Assembly (NCBI GenBank): GCA_001799635.1
Contig: MGTV01000002.1
Coordinates: forward strand, 1-52,211
DNA: 52,211 nt
Reading direction: 5' to 3'
Origin: Elusimicrobia bacterium GWA2_62_23
GTDB lineage: Bacteria; Elusimicrobiota; Elusimicrobia; Elusimicrobiales; UBA9959
The first letter of the stretch is position 1. Each line of letters opens with the position of its first letter. This document shows positions 18,424-25,837 of this stretch, in pieces. The notes beneath the pieces were generated by a model. The model searched no databases and had not been told where the DNA came from. It saw nothing but the letters and a program-made list of their open reading frames with translations. The position numbers and the translations under genes are program-made.

Positions 18424-18496
18424 CGTCCATGCCGGTAAACTTACCATTCCGCACGCCCCCATAAGTTGGGGAATGGGAGATTAAGTTGTGTGTCAC
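18424..18496 (-). repeat. Right 73-nt inverted repeat with REP-like hairpin
   Basis: Inverted partner of 16984-17056, closing a 1.5-kb interval that contains exactly the two DUF1566 genes. Its outer 16 bases (TTAAGTTGTGTGTCAC, 18481-18496) are identical to 21853-21868 immediately downstream of the RAYT transposase gene. The intervals 16925-17113 and 18342-18548 hold no gene other than these repeats. Confidence 0.92.
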
Positions 18497-18548
18497 TTTA
18501 ATTCGGGCGATATGATTGCGTTTTTTGCAGACACAATGCCTATAACTG

Positions 18549-19667
18549 TTACTTCAAACCGCGCAGAAAGTTCAGGCAGCCGGTCACCCTTATCCCCTCC
18601 GGGGTTACATAGTCCTTGGAACCTTCGGCATGTATCTGGAAGGCTTCAGCTTCCGGGAAACGGGCCTTTACGTACCGGAGCCCCTTGGATACCGGCGCGT
18701 CCGACCACTTGCACTCTATAAAACTCACCGGCCGCCCGTCCTCCACCACCACAAAATCCACCTCGCGCCCGTCCACATCCCGGAAATACCGCAGCTCCAC
18801 ATTGCGCCCCTCGGAATCCAGCAGAAAGTGCGTCCACTTCAGCAGATGGGAGGCCACCAGGTTCTCAAAACGCGGGCCGGGTTCTTTCACCAGCGTCCAG
18901 TCGTAATGATAGTGTTTGCGCTCTTTTTTTACCGCGCGTATCCGGGGGGCCCCGAACGGCGGCAGGCGGAAGATGGCGTATATCCGCTCGAAAATATCCA
19001 GCCAGTTGGAAACCGTTTTGTGGTTCAATTGCAGGTCTTCCCGCAGGGAATTGACGGAAAGGGGGCTGCCTACCAGTTCCGGCAGCCTCAGGATAAGGAG
19101 TTCCAGGCTCCCGATATCCTGCACACGCTCGAGACTTAAGATATCGTCCTGGATCAGCCGGGTGCGGTACTCCAGCGACCAGCGCCGGCTTTCCTTCTCT
19201 GACCCCGAGAAGAAAGGCTCCGGGAAACCGCCCAGGCGCAAAAGAGAAAGAAAATCCCCCCGCGTCTTTATGCCCAGCTCCGCCACCGACAACGGGTGCA
19301 ACCGCAGATAGTGGTAGCGCCCCTGCAAGGAGTCTCCGCCGAAACGGTAAAGGTCCAGTCTGGCGCTGCCGGTGACCACTATTTTTAAGTTCGCGGCCTT
19401 CGCATCAAAAAGCCCCTTTAGATAATTCCGCCACTGCCGGTACTTGTGTATTTCGTCGAACACCAACAGCCCGGACGCAGGCAGTTCGCGCCGCAATATT
19501 CTTTCCCGGTCGGCTGGGACATCCCAGTTGAGATACCCCTTATCCCCGCCCGGCAGGCCGCGCGCCAGCGTAGTCTTGCCCACCTGGCGGGGGCCGCCCA
19601 CAAAGACCATTTTTTTCAGGATGTCCCGCTTAACCTGGGATTCGAGGTATCTGCGTATCGGCTTCAT
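18549..19667 (-). CDS. AAA-family ATPase with C-terminal DUF4143 domain
   Basis: 372 residues from ATG 19667; an in-frame TTG at 19682 is possible. Walker A is GGPRQVGKTT (residues 24-33), Walker B is LLVFDEIHK (about 67-75) and sensor-1 is IVVTGSARLD. The C-terminal half carries the nuclease-like DUF4143 features EVDFVVVEDG and SFIECKWS. This family is scattered through bacterial and archaeal genomes, often near mobile DNA. Its role is unclear; toxin-antitoxin or defence links have been suggested. It lies between the DUF1566 cassette and a scarred region that retains a fragment of a related ATPase gene (19922-19968). Confidence 0.9.
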   Translation of the reverse strand: MKPIRRYLESQVKRDILKKMVFVGGPRQVGKTTLARGLPGGDKGYLNWDVPADRERILRRELPASGLLVFDEIHKYRQWRNYLKGLFDAKAANLKIVVTGSARLDLYRFGGDSLQGRYHYLRLHPLSVAELGIKTRGDFLSLLRLGGFPEPFFSGSEKESRRWSLEYRTRLIQDDILSLERVQDIGSLELLILRLPELVGSPLSVNSLREDLQLNHKTVSNWLDIFERIYAIFRLPPFGAPRIRAVKKERKHYHYDWTLVKEPGPRFENLVASHLLKWTHFLLDSEGRNVELRYFRDVDGREVDFVVVEDGRPVSFIECKWSDAPVSKGLRYVKARFPEAEAFQIHAEGSKDYVTPEGIRVTGCLNFLRGLK

Positions 19668-20082
19668 GAAGACACTATACAATTAATTTACACCGCAATC
19701 AAATTTACTCGCGAATTTTTTATACTGCCACACAAAACATAGGCAGAATCCATTCGTTCCGGAATAGGAGATTTGGCCATGCCTGACGCGCTTGCACAAA
19801 GCCTTCGAGCGCTTTTGCAAAGAACTGGCGCTTCCATCGCCGGTGCCGCCGGGCTTCCGATTTGGGACACCCGGAAAGTTTGGCCCCGGCGTCACCTATG
19901 GAAAATGGTTGTAGGCGGGGTCTATAACTCAAGCTACTTCGAAGCGCGCAGGAAGTTCAGGCAGCCGGAACCGGCCAATATTACCAGGCGTTTCTTTGAT
20001 CGGATGGAGTCCCTGCTGGCCGCGCAACTCCGCCCATAACTCCGGCGAACACATCCTACACGAGACATTGCTTATGCCGGCG
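19668..20082. other. Gene-poor scar region with no recognisable intact gene
   Basis: About 400 bases without a confident gene. An open frame from ATG 19779 (AGGAG upstream, 86 codons) is unlike anything recognised. The +1 frame reads a protein-like stretch (PSPVPPGFRFGTPGKFGPG) with no start, so frameshift decay is possible. A 47-base remnant of an ATPase 3' end lies inside. Confidence 0.5.
19922..19968 (-). pseudogene. Remnant of a second DUF4143 ATPase 3' end
   Basis: On the minus strand it encodes GCLNFLRASK followed by a stop, against GCLNFLRGLK at the end of the intact ATPase gene. Bases 19946-19968 match 18561-18583 at 22 of 23 positions, and weaker similarity continues past the stop codon (CTATAACT...ACTTC). 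Homology ends abruptly on the gene side, so this is a duplication or recombination scar, not a functional gene. Confidence 0.65.
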
Positions 20083-20280
20083 TCAACAGGACGGGGCCAG
20101 GGCCTTATTGACGTTCGCCAAGAGTTCCTCGCGCGGAACGGGTTTATGAATAACGGCCCTCACCTGCGGGAACTTGTCGAAGGCGGTAATAGCGGCGCCC
20201 AGTCCGGTAACCACGATAATGGGAAGAGCCTCCGTGGCCGGGGCCGCGGTTATGCGGTGGGCGAGAGTAAGCCCGCCCAC
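20083..20280 (-). pseudogene. C-terminal half of a response-regulator receiver domain
   Basis: The 65-residue reading frame corresponds to the second half of a CheY-like receiver: GLTLAHRIT (alpha3), LPIIVVTG (beta4 with switch Thr), a loop, then VIHKPVPREELLANVNKAL (beta5 with conserved Lys, and alpha5). The acidic pocket and phospho-acceptor Asp are missing. The GTG start lies within the last codons of the adjacent ATPase gene, in another frame, so the fragment was probably joined there by rearrangement. It cannot be phosphorylated. It is the complementary half to the N-terminal fragments at 7518 and 23172, but no evidence links them physically. Confidence 0.7.
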
Positions 20281-21236
20281 AGCGCTTTGATAAAATCGGC
20301 CCAGGGATATGTTGTTATGCCGTCCACGGTCCTGCGTACCGGATCAAGCGAAACCACGCCGAAATCCCTGACCAAGCCTTCTTCCCGCAGCGCCTTAAGA
20401 CCCTTCAGATGCCGGTCAAGGACCTGCGTCGTCGCCTTGAACTCCAGCGCCAGCCGGTCACCGATTATCAGGTCCACCTCCAGGCCGGCCTTTGTGCGCC
20501 AGTACTGCATAAGCTCGCCGCTGCGGTTGAGACCGAGGCAGGCGCGCACCTCGGTCATCAGCCAGTGTTCAAAACACTCGCCGAAAGCGGCGCTGCCCGG
20601 CAGCACTTCCTCGCGGCGGGCGAGGGAATTGGCCACGCCCACGTCGAAAAAGTAGAACTTGGACCGGGTGACGGCCTTGCGTCTGCGGGCCGAGAGGAAC
20701 GGAGCTACTTCGAAACCCAACAGGGTATCTTCCAGTATCTGGATATAATTCTCCACGGTGCGCGCGGGCACACCGGCGCCGCTGGAGATGTTGGCGTAAT
20801 GCGTCTCCTTCCCGTTCTGCAGCGCCATCACATCCAGGAACCTCACAAAACTGTCCATCTTGCGCGTCAGCGCTTCGGCTTTCACCTCTTCGTTGAGGTA
20901 GAGCGCGGCGTAGTTCCTGAGCTCCTCGCGCGGCGCCGGAGAAAGCCAGGCGCGCGGTAGCCCGCCGCAGTTGAAATAACGCTCCAGGCTGAACTCGGGA
21001 ATCTCCGGAGAACAAAGAGGGTAGAATCCGGCCTCCCAGGCCCGGCCGGCCAGCAGATGGGCCCCGGAGCGCCGCAGTTTGCGCGCGGAACTTCCGGTCA
21101 GCAGAAATCTTATTCCGCGTGTTTCAATAAGCCTCTGGACCTCGTCCAGCAGGACGGGCAGCTTTTGTATTTCATCTATAACCACCGCTTTCTCGCCAGT
21201 AGGGATCTCTTCCCCAAGCTGGCGCGGCCGGCGCAA
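20250..21236 (-). CDS. AAA-family ATPase / DUF4143 protein lacking Walker A (5'-truncated)
   Basis: The 328-residue frame begins mid-domain: EKAVVIDEIQKLP is Walker B, FLLTGSSARKLRRSG is sensor-1, followed by winged-helix and DUF4143 regions (LEVDLIIGDRLALEFKATTQ) and a normal family ending (YPWADFIKALWAG). Upstream on the same strand, about 21250-21300, a further piece of the family (SLPDIRVFDLLDS) is readable one frame over. A single-base deletion near 21262 and loss of the P-loop therefore explain the short frame. The missing 5' end abuts the truncated RAYT gene in opposite orientation. ATP hydrolysis is not expected; probably a pseudogene. Confidence 0.8.
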   Translation of the reverse strand: MRRPRQLGEEIPTGEKAVVIDEIQKLPVLLDEVQRLIETRGIRFLLTGSSARKLRRSGAHLLAGRAWEAGFYPLCSPEIPEFSLERYFNCGGLPRAWLSPAPREELRNYAALYLNEEVKAEALTRKMDSFVRFLDVMALQNGKETHYANISSGAGVPARTVENYIQILEDTLLGFEVAPFLSARRRKAVTRSKFYFFDVGVANSLARREEVLPGSAAFGECFEHWLMTEVRACLGLNRSGELMQYWRTKAGLEVDLIIGDRLALEFKATTQVLDRHLKGLKALREEGLVRDFGVVSLDPVRRTVDGITTYPWADFIKALWAGLLSPTA

Positions 21237-21307
21237 AAGCCGCCCGTAAACGTCGAGTCCAGCAGATCGAACACCCGGATATCCGGCAGAGACTTTATCT
21301 CCGGTTA

Positions 21308-21856
21308 ATGAACGAGTGGTGCGATAAATGCGGGGTTGAGATCTGGAGTTATTGCCTTATGCCGCATCACTCCCACTTGGTGGCCGTGCCGCAAGACGAA
21401 GCCGGTCTGGCGCGGGCACTGGGTATGGCGCACTGGCACTATACCCGTCTGATCAACGCAAGAGAGGGTTGGAAAGGCTGCTTATGGCAGGGGCGGTTCG
21501 CGTCCTATATAATGGACGAGGTCTATCTTTGCGCCGCGGTGCGGTATATCGAATATAATCCGGTACGCGCAGGGCTTGTTTCTCATCCCTGTGAGTATCC
21601 CTGGAGCAGCGTCCGCGGCCGCCTTTCAGGGCAGCCTGATCTGTTGGCGCGCCCGGAGCGATTGAGCGGGATTCTCGCCTTACGGGGGGCTCTTGTGGAT
21701 TGGGATTTAAAGAAAGAAGAAATCGACAGGATAAAAAAACATTCTTCGACGGGGCGGCCATTGGGGGGGAAGAATTTATCGCTGCTTTGGAAGGCAGGTT
21801 GGGGAGAAGGTTGGCTAAACAGCGCCCAGGTCCTAAGCCAGGGAGCACGGAATTAA
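21308..21856 (+). CDS. REP-associated tyrosine transposase (RAYT, IS200-like), 5'-truncated
   Basis: The 182-residue frame carries the HUH motif in YCLMPHHSHL and the catalytic-tyrosine motif AAVRYIEYNPVRAGLV, with WQGRFASYIMDE between, all characteristic of Y1 transposases of the RAYT group. Normal members have about 40 more residues at the N-terminus. The frame is readable a little further upstream (RLYLRL, from about 21287), then similarity stops where ATPase remnant sequence begins. The family nicks and rejoins single-stranded DNA at REP hairpins. The active-site residues are kept, but loss of the first strand makes activity doubtful. The element-end motif follows directly. Confidence 0.88.
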   Translation: MNEWCDKCGVEIWSYCLMPHHSHLVAVPQDEAGLARALGMAHWHYTRLINAREGWKGCLWQGRFASYIMDEVYLCAAVRYIEYNPVRAGLVSHPCEYPWSSVRGRLSGQPDLLARPERLSGILALRGALVDWDLKKEEIDRIKKHSSTGRPLGGKNLSLLWKAGWGEGWLNSAQVLSQGARN

Positions 21857-21868
21857 GTTGTGTGTCAC
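21853..21868 (+). repeat. RAYT 3'-end motif shared with the inverted repeats
   Basis: TTAAGTTGTGTGTCAC overlaps the RAYT stop codon and is identical to 18481-18496, the outer edge of the right inverted repeat. The left repeat has the same motif with one mismatch. This ties the DUF1566-flanking repeats to the RAYT family of elements. Confidence 0.75.
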
Positions 21869-22063
21869 CATAACCCATAACCTGGCGACCCGTTTTGGAA
21901 CCAAAGGTGGGGGTTTGGTCTCCTGCCCGTTCCTGAGAACATCGGGCAGCCGCACTGGGTCCATTGCTTCAGGCGTGGTTTGCGCGAATTGCGCTATAGT
22001 AAGGTCTGGCTGGCGGCAGGGGCCGTCTGTAAGCGAGGATTTCCTGCTAGATAACAGGGGCAT

Positions 22064-23167
22064 GTGGCTGATAAATTCTATTTGTACATCCAGGGCCGGG
22101 TGGCGGGGCCGTACCTGCCGGAAGAGATAAACTCTCTTTTCGGCTGCCTGTCCGCGGACGTGCTGGCCAGCAGCGAGGCGGAATATGCCGGGGGGCGGCC
22201 GTCCTGGCGCAGCATCGCGGCCATTGCTCCGCTGGCCGGCTGCCTACGGCGCTCCGCGCCCGCGGGCCGCTCACCCGCCGTCGCGCGGCGGACGCCGCTC
22301 AGCATTCTTTCTACCGACGACGATTCCGGCATACGGGCCCTCTTGTGGAGCCTCCTGAACGACGCCGGGCACAACGTGGATTTCGCCAAGGACGGGGAAG
22401 AGGTCTTCCGGCGGCTGGCCGAGAAGCGCTACGACCTGGTGATCCTGGACGTGAACATGCCCAAAATGAACGGGTACAAGGTGTCCGAGGTGCTGCACGA
22501 CAAGCTCCCCCACCCGCCCAAGGTAATGATCTTTACGGGCCGGGAGATAGAGAAGGAGCGGCTGCAGTTCGTCTGTTCGGGGGCGGACGCCATCCTGAAC
22601 AAAGGGGTAGGCAACGCCAAACTGCTGGAAACTATAGAGGGACTTTTTGCGGAGCGGGCGGCGCCTCCCGCGGAACCGGAGCCGGTCTATACTCCGGAGC
22701 CGCAGCCGCCGGCTATAGAGGAATTGCATCCGGAAGGTTTTGCGATGGGGGAGCAGGCGGCCGTCCCTGCCCCGCCCGCCGGGGCCGGGGCGGTACGCGC
22801 GGGAATAACCGCCGCGGCGGAGGCCGGCGCGTTCGAGGCCGCCTTGGACCGCGCCGCCGCCGCAGTGGAAGGCGCCGTGGAGGCCAGGGGGGAAGAGGCG
22901 CGGACCGCGTTTGCGCGGCTGTCGGTTGAAAGCGGCGCCGTCAAGACGGACCTTATGGATATACGCCGGCTGCTGGGGCACCTGGAACTGGCCTACACGC
23001 AATTGGAGGGGCAGTTCGAAAAGCAGGCCGCCCGGGCGTCCGAAGTGAACAGGGAAACCGCGGAAAGACTGGCGGCCGAATGGCGGTCCCTGAAAACCTT
23101 CACGGCGCTCGTAACACTCCTTCTGCTGGTGGCCGTGCTGGCGGTACTGCTGCCGACGGCCCGGTGA
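22064..23167 (+). CDS. GYF-like / receiver / coiled-coil protein with C-terminal membrane anchor
   Basis: 367 residues from GTG 22064 with AGGGG upstream. The N-terminus (KFYLYIQGRVAGPYLPEEI, with a later PSWRSIA) resembles the GYF_2 peptide-binding module. A full receiver follows: D85-D87, phospho-acceptor D129 (LVILDVNMPKMNG), T158 and K180. A Pro/Ala-rich linker (about 200-250) leads to an alanine-rich helical region and a C-terminal hydrophobic segment (about residues 346-363). The domain order suggests a membrane-tethered scaffold whose partner binding is switched by phosphorylation. It heads a run of tightly spaced signalling genes. The 190 bp upstream show no gene. Confidence 0.8.
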   Translation: MADKFYLYIQGRVAGPYLPEEINSLFGCLSADVLASSEAEYAGGRPSWRSIAAIAPLAGCLRRSAPAGRSPAVARRTPLSILSTDDDSGIRALLWSLLNDAGHNVDFAKDGEEVFRRLAEKRYDLVILDVNMPKMNGYKVSEVLHDKLPHPPKVMIFTGREIEKERLQFVCSGADAILNKGVGNAKLLETIEGLFAERAAPPAEPEPVYTPEPQPPAIEELHPEGFAMGEQAAVPAPPAGAGAVRAGITAAAEAGAFEAALDRAAAAVEGAVEARGEEARTAFARLSVESGAVKTDLMDIRRLLGHLELAYTQLEGQFEKQAARASEVNRETAERLAAEWRSLKTFTALVTLLLLVAVLAVLLPTAR

Positions 23168-23171
23168 CGCT

Positions 23172-23333
23172 ATGACCATCCTGGTAGTCGAAGACGATCC
23201 CGGTTTCAGGTGCCTGATGCGGGAATTCCTGCTCTGCGGCGGCTTCGACGTGGAGAGCGCGGAATCCGGCGTCGGCGCCGTGAAGGCCGCCCTGGCGGAA
23301 GTGCGTTCGGCGCTGGGGCTTAAGACGCAGTAG
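23172..23333 (+). CDS. Truncated receiver domain (N-terminal third), 53 residues
   Basis: A small frame starting at ATG 23172, four bases after the preceding stop, reads MTILVVEDDPGFRCLMREFL followed by GGFDVESAESG and ends LGLKTQ. It covers beta1, alpha1, beta2 and part of alpha2 of a CheY-like receiver, including the ED-D acidic pocket, but stops before the phospho-acceptor strand. It is probably the stump of a deleted receiver gene. The translation signals (position in the operon, ATG) remain, so a short peptide may still be made. Confidence 0.65.
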   Translation: MTILVVEDDPGFRCLMREFLLCGGFDVESAESGVGAVKAALAEVRSALGLKTQ

Positions 23334-23348
23334 CGGGGGCGGAACGAT

Positions 23349-23738
23349 ATGGGCCTTGAAAAGAAAAAGATGCTGGTAGTGGACGACAACCAAAATTTCA
23401 GCCAGCTTATGTGCTGCCTGTTCGAAGATTATTTTGAGGTGTTCACGGCCGCGGACGGGGCGGAGGCGCTGCGGCTTATAGCCGGGCGGCGGCCGGCTAT
23501 CATACTTACCGACGTGATGATGCCGGGCCTGTCCGGCATAGAGCTGGTGCGTGCCCTTAACACGGGGGACGGCCCGCGCATCCCCGTTCTGGTGATTACC
23601 GGCAGCCACTTCAACCGGGAGATAGAGCAGCTGTTTTCGCAGGAGGGGCGCGTGGCCGGCTTTTTAAGCAAAACTTCCCCGCTTCAGGATATCTTCGAGA
23701 AAGTGCTGGAAACTCTCGGGCAGCCGGAGGCCGGGTAG
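23349..23738 (+). CDS. Single-domain response regulator (receiver)
   Basis: A 129-residue receiver with an intact acidic pocket (LVVDDNQN, D12/D13), phospho-acceptor D55 (IILTDVMMPGLSG), switch Thr in VLVITGSH and a C-terminal lysine (FLSKTSP). There is no output domain. It lies 15 bases after the receiver stump and 2 bases before the next gene, in the same apparent operon. It could shuttle phosphate to or from the neighbouring proteins. Its kinase is not adjacent; the nearest kinase genes are at 28746 and 7703. Confidence 0.92.
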   Translation: MGLEKKKMLVVDDNQNFSQLMCCLFEDYFEVFTAADGAEALRLIAGRRPAIILTDVMMPGLSGIELVRALNTGDGPRIPVLVITGSHFNREIEQLFSQEGRVAGFLSKTSPLQDIFEKVLETLGQPEAG

Positions 23739-23740
23739 TT

Positions 23741-24460
23741 ATGGGGGCGGCCGTCAACGTTTTTCTCATCGCCCCAAAAAAACTCTTCTGGGAGGGGCTG
23801 GCGCGGGTTTTCGAGGAGAACGGCCTGCAAGTCTCCGCGTTCTGTTTGCCGGAAGCGGTTCCCTGGTCCCGCCTGGGCTCCGGAGTGGCCTTCCTGGACG
23901 CGGAATGCCTCGGCGCGGCCAGGATCTGCGGAATAGCGGAACTAACGGCTTGCGCGCACGGGGCGCCGGTGCTGGTCGCCTGTGACGGGGAAAAGACCGG
24001 CAACGGCGGCATAGCTGCCATGCTGCTGGCCGGGGCCGATGACGTTATATTTTACGGCATGGACAAGGCGGTGCTGCTGGCCAAGGCCCGGGCGCATCTG
24101 CGGCGCCTGCGGGCCTGCGCCCCGGCGGCCAAGCTTTCTTCCCGGGACGGCGAGATCCGGCTGTGCCGCGCCGGCAGGTGGATAAAATTGCGCCGCCGCG
24201 GGCGCGTAGTGGAACTGGATACCCTGACGCCACGGGAGTTCGACCTCCTGGCGCTGCTGCTGGAGAGGCAGGAGCAGGCGCTGAGCCGTTTCGATCTGTT
24301 GGAAACCATCTGGGGGGAGAAGGCCGGGGCCATGAATTCCGAAACGGTGGACAGGCACGTGGAGTCGCTGCGCAAGAAACTGGGCAGCTGGGGGAAGAAA
24401 ATAAAGACCTTGTACGGCGTCGGCTACGTTCTCAGGAACGGGGCAGGCGCCGGGGGCTAG
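23741..24460 (+). CDS. OmpR-type winged-helix regulator with degenerate receiver
   Basis: 239 residues. The C-terminal half is a Trans_reg_C winged helix (LTPREFDLLALLLERQEQ, then SETVDRHVESLRKKLG and IKTLYGVGYVLR). The N-terminal half has receiver-like topology, but the acidic pair is replaced (VFLIAPKK) and the normal lysine motif is lost (VIFYGMDK); an aspartate in VAFLDAE is retained. Such pseudoreceivers usually work without Asp phosphorylation, through ligand or partner binding. It starts two bases after a canonical receiver gene, so that receiver may be its partner. It is the only DNA-binding protein in this cluster and hence the obvious transcriptional output. Confidence 0.88.
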   Translation: MGAAVNVFLIAPKKLFWEGLARVFEENGLQVSAFCLPEAVPWSRLGSGVAFLDAECLGAARICGIAELTACAHGAPVLVACDGEKTGNGGIAAMLLAGADDVIFYGMDKAVLLAKARAHLRRLRACAPAAKLSSRDGEIRLCRAGRWIKLRRRGRVVELDTLTPREFDLLALLLERQEQALSRFDLLETIWGEKAGAMNSETVDRHVESLRKKLGSWGKKIKTLYGVGYVLRNGAGAGG

Positions 24461-24477
24461 GCGGCGGGAGCAGTTCT

Positions 24478-25356
24478 ATGGGAAAAGACTCTGTGTTTTC
24501 GGGCCTTGGGCAGGGAAAGCGGGGCGGGGAGAACGCCCCCCTTGCGGGCGGTTCCGCGCCGGAGAAGGGCGTTGCCGAGCTCAGGGAGAAAGTGGTTTCG
24601 CTGGCGGCCTCGGTGGCGGCCTTGAAGGCGCCTGCGCCCGGCGTGGACCAGAACGAACTGGCGGATATGCTTTCCGGTTTTCAGAAGCGTATTTTAAAGC
24701 AGGGCGCGGAGCAGGCGGAACTGAAGCGGGAATTGGCGGAGTTGAAACGCGAGCAGGCGGGTTGGCGCGGCGCGGCGGAGCGGCTGGACGAACTGTGCCG
24801 GAGGGTGGACGCGTTCTTCGCGGACCTGCGCGCCGGCTCGGAGGCGGCCTGCGGCCTGGCGGCCGGCCAGGCGCAGGAGACCAGGGAAAAACTGGAGATC
24901 TTCGCGGGGGAATTATGCGGTCTGCGCGGTGAGCTGGATATTTTTCTTAAGAAACACCGGGCGTCGCTGTCGGACCTGACCCTGGTCCGCGCCGCGCAGG
25001 CGGAACTCTACTCGCAATGCCGTGAACTGGCCGCCAGTTCGGCCGCGGGTGAAAGGAAAACTGAACGGTTGCTGGCCGGTTGGGAAAGAAAGCTGGCCGG
25101 CCTGTTGGAAGATCAGAAGCTCTCCAGGGCGGCGGCGGAAAAGGGCGTGAGGACCGCGGCAGCGGCCGCTGCCGGGCAACTTGCGGATGTTTCGCAGCGG
25201 GTGAATCTCCTGGACCGCGAGTGCCGGGTGGTCCTGAAAGGCAGGTTGTCGGCGCTTGAATCCCGGTGCGGCAGGGTGGAAACTCTGGCGGACCGCCTTG
25301 CCGGCGCCGCCGTGCCTTCCGGAGGCAGGCGGCAGGACGGGAAGGGGCAGCCATGA
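24478..25356 (+). CDS. Alanine-rich coiled-coil protein of unknown function
   Basis: 292 residues from ATG 24478; a longer in-frame start inside the preceding gene is rejected. No catalytic domain or membrane segment is recognised. The sequence is rich in Ala, Glu, Leu and Arg, with long heptad-like helices (VAELREKVVSLAASVAALKA, AELKRELAELKREQAGW, and further helices to about residue 270) and a glycine-rich N-terminus. Its stop overlaps the next receiver gene by four bases, showing translational coupling. It may be a structural or scaffolding partner of the surrounding receivers, or a methyl-accepting-like signalling rod without its usual domains. Neither can be shown from sequence. Confidence 0.75.
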   Translation: MGKDSVFSGLGQGKRGGENAPLAGGSAPEKGVAELREKVVSLAASVAALKAPAPGVDQNELADMLSGFQKRILKQGAEQAELKRELAELKREQAGWRGAAERLDELCRRVDAFFADLRAGSEAACGLAAGQAQETREKLEIFAGELCGLRGELDIFLKKHRASLSDLTLVRAAQAELYSQCRELAASSAAGERKTERLLAGWERKLAGLLEDQKLSRAAAEKGVRTAAAAAAGQLADVSQRVNLLDRECRVVLKGRLSALESRCGRVETLADRLAGAAVPSGGRRQDGKGQP

Positions 25357-25739
25357 AGGTGCTGGTGGCGGAGGATAATGAGCTCTTCCGGTCGCTGCTC
25401 CTGGAGATTGTCTCGGATGCCGGGTATGAGGTTTCCGGGCACGCCAACGGCCGGCTGGCCTGGGAGCATTTGTCCGCGCAGGGGGCGGACATGGCCGTGT
25501 TGGACGTCGATATGCCGGAACTGGACGGGCTCTCCCTGTTGAAGCTTATCCGGAACTCCGGGCGGTTCCGCGGCATGCCGGTGCTGCTGCTGACCGTCAA
25601 GGCTTTTGTGGAGGACCAGGTGGCCGGCTACGAAACCGGTGCGGACGACTATCTGACTAAGCCGTTCTCCGTGGAGGTGCTGGCGGCGCGCCTCAGAGCG
25701 CTGGAACGCCGGATCCTCAGGCGCGGTACGGCGCGGTAA
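25353..25739 (+). CDS. Single-domain response regulator (receiver)
   Basis: 128 residues from ATG 25353, overlapping the coiled-coil gene by ATGA. Canonical receiver: VLVAEDNE pocket, phospho-acceptor D51 (AVLDVDMPELDGL), VLLLTVK switch region and the TKPF lysine motif in DDYLTKPFSVEVLAARL. The C-terminal helix ends shortly after, with no output domain. Coupled translation suggests it binds the coiled-coil protein, but that is inference from gene order. Confidence 0.92.
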   Translation: MKVLVAEDNELFRSLLLEIVSDAGYEVSGHANGRLAWEHLSAQGADMAVLDVDMPELDGLSLLKLIRNSGRFRGMPVLLLTVKAFVEDQVAGYETGADDYLTKPFSVEVLAARLRALERRILRRGTAR

Positions 25740-25837
25740 GAGGCCGGGGTAGCGCCGGGGGGCTTATAAAACCGGCCGGCTATGAGGTAGAGTTATCTCC
25801 TGCTCGAGAGGGCGGGTTTCTGGAGGATTGCTGAACA

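Noticed and set aside
14850-18496. Complete diversity-generating retroelement
   Set aside because: Suitable target-type domains are present but no reverse transcriptase, accessory gene or template repeat could be found in the window; kept only as a hypothesis.
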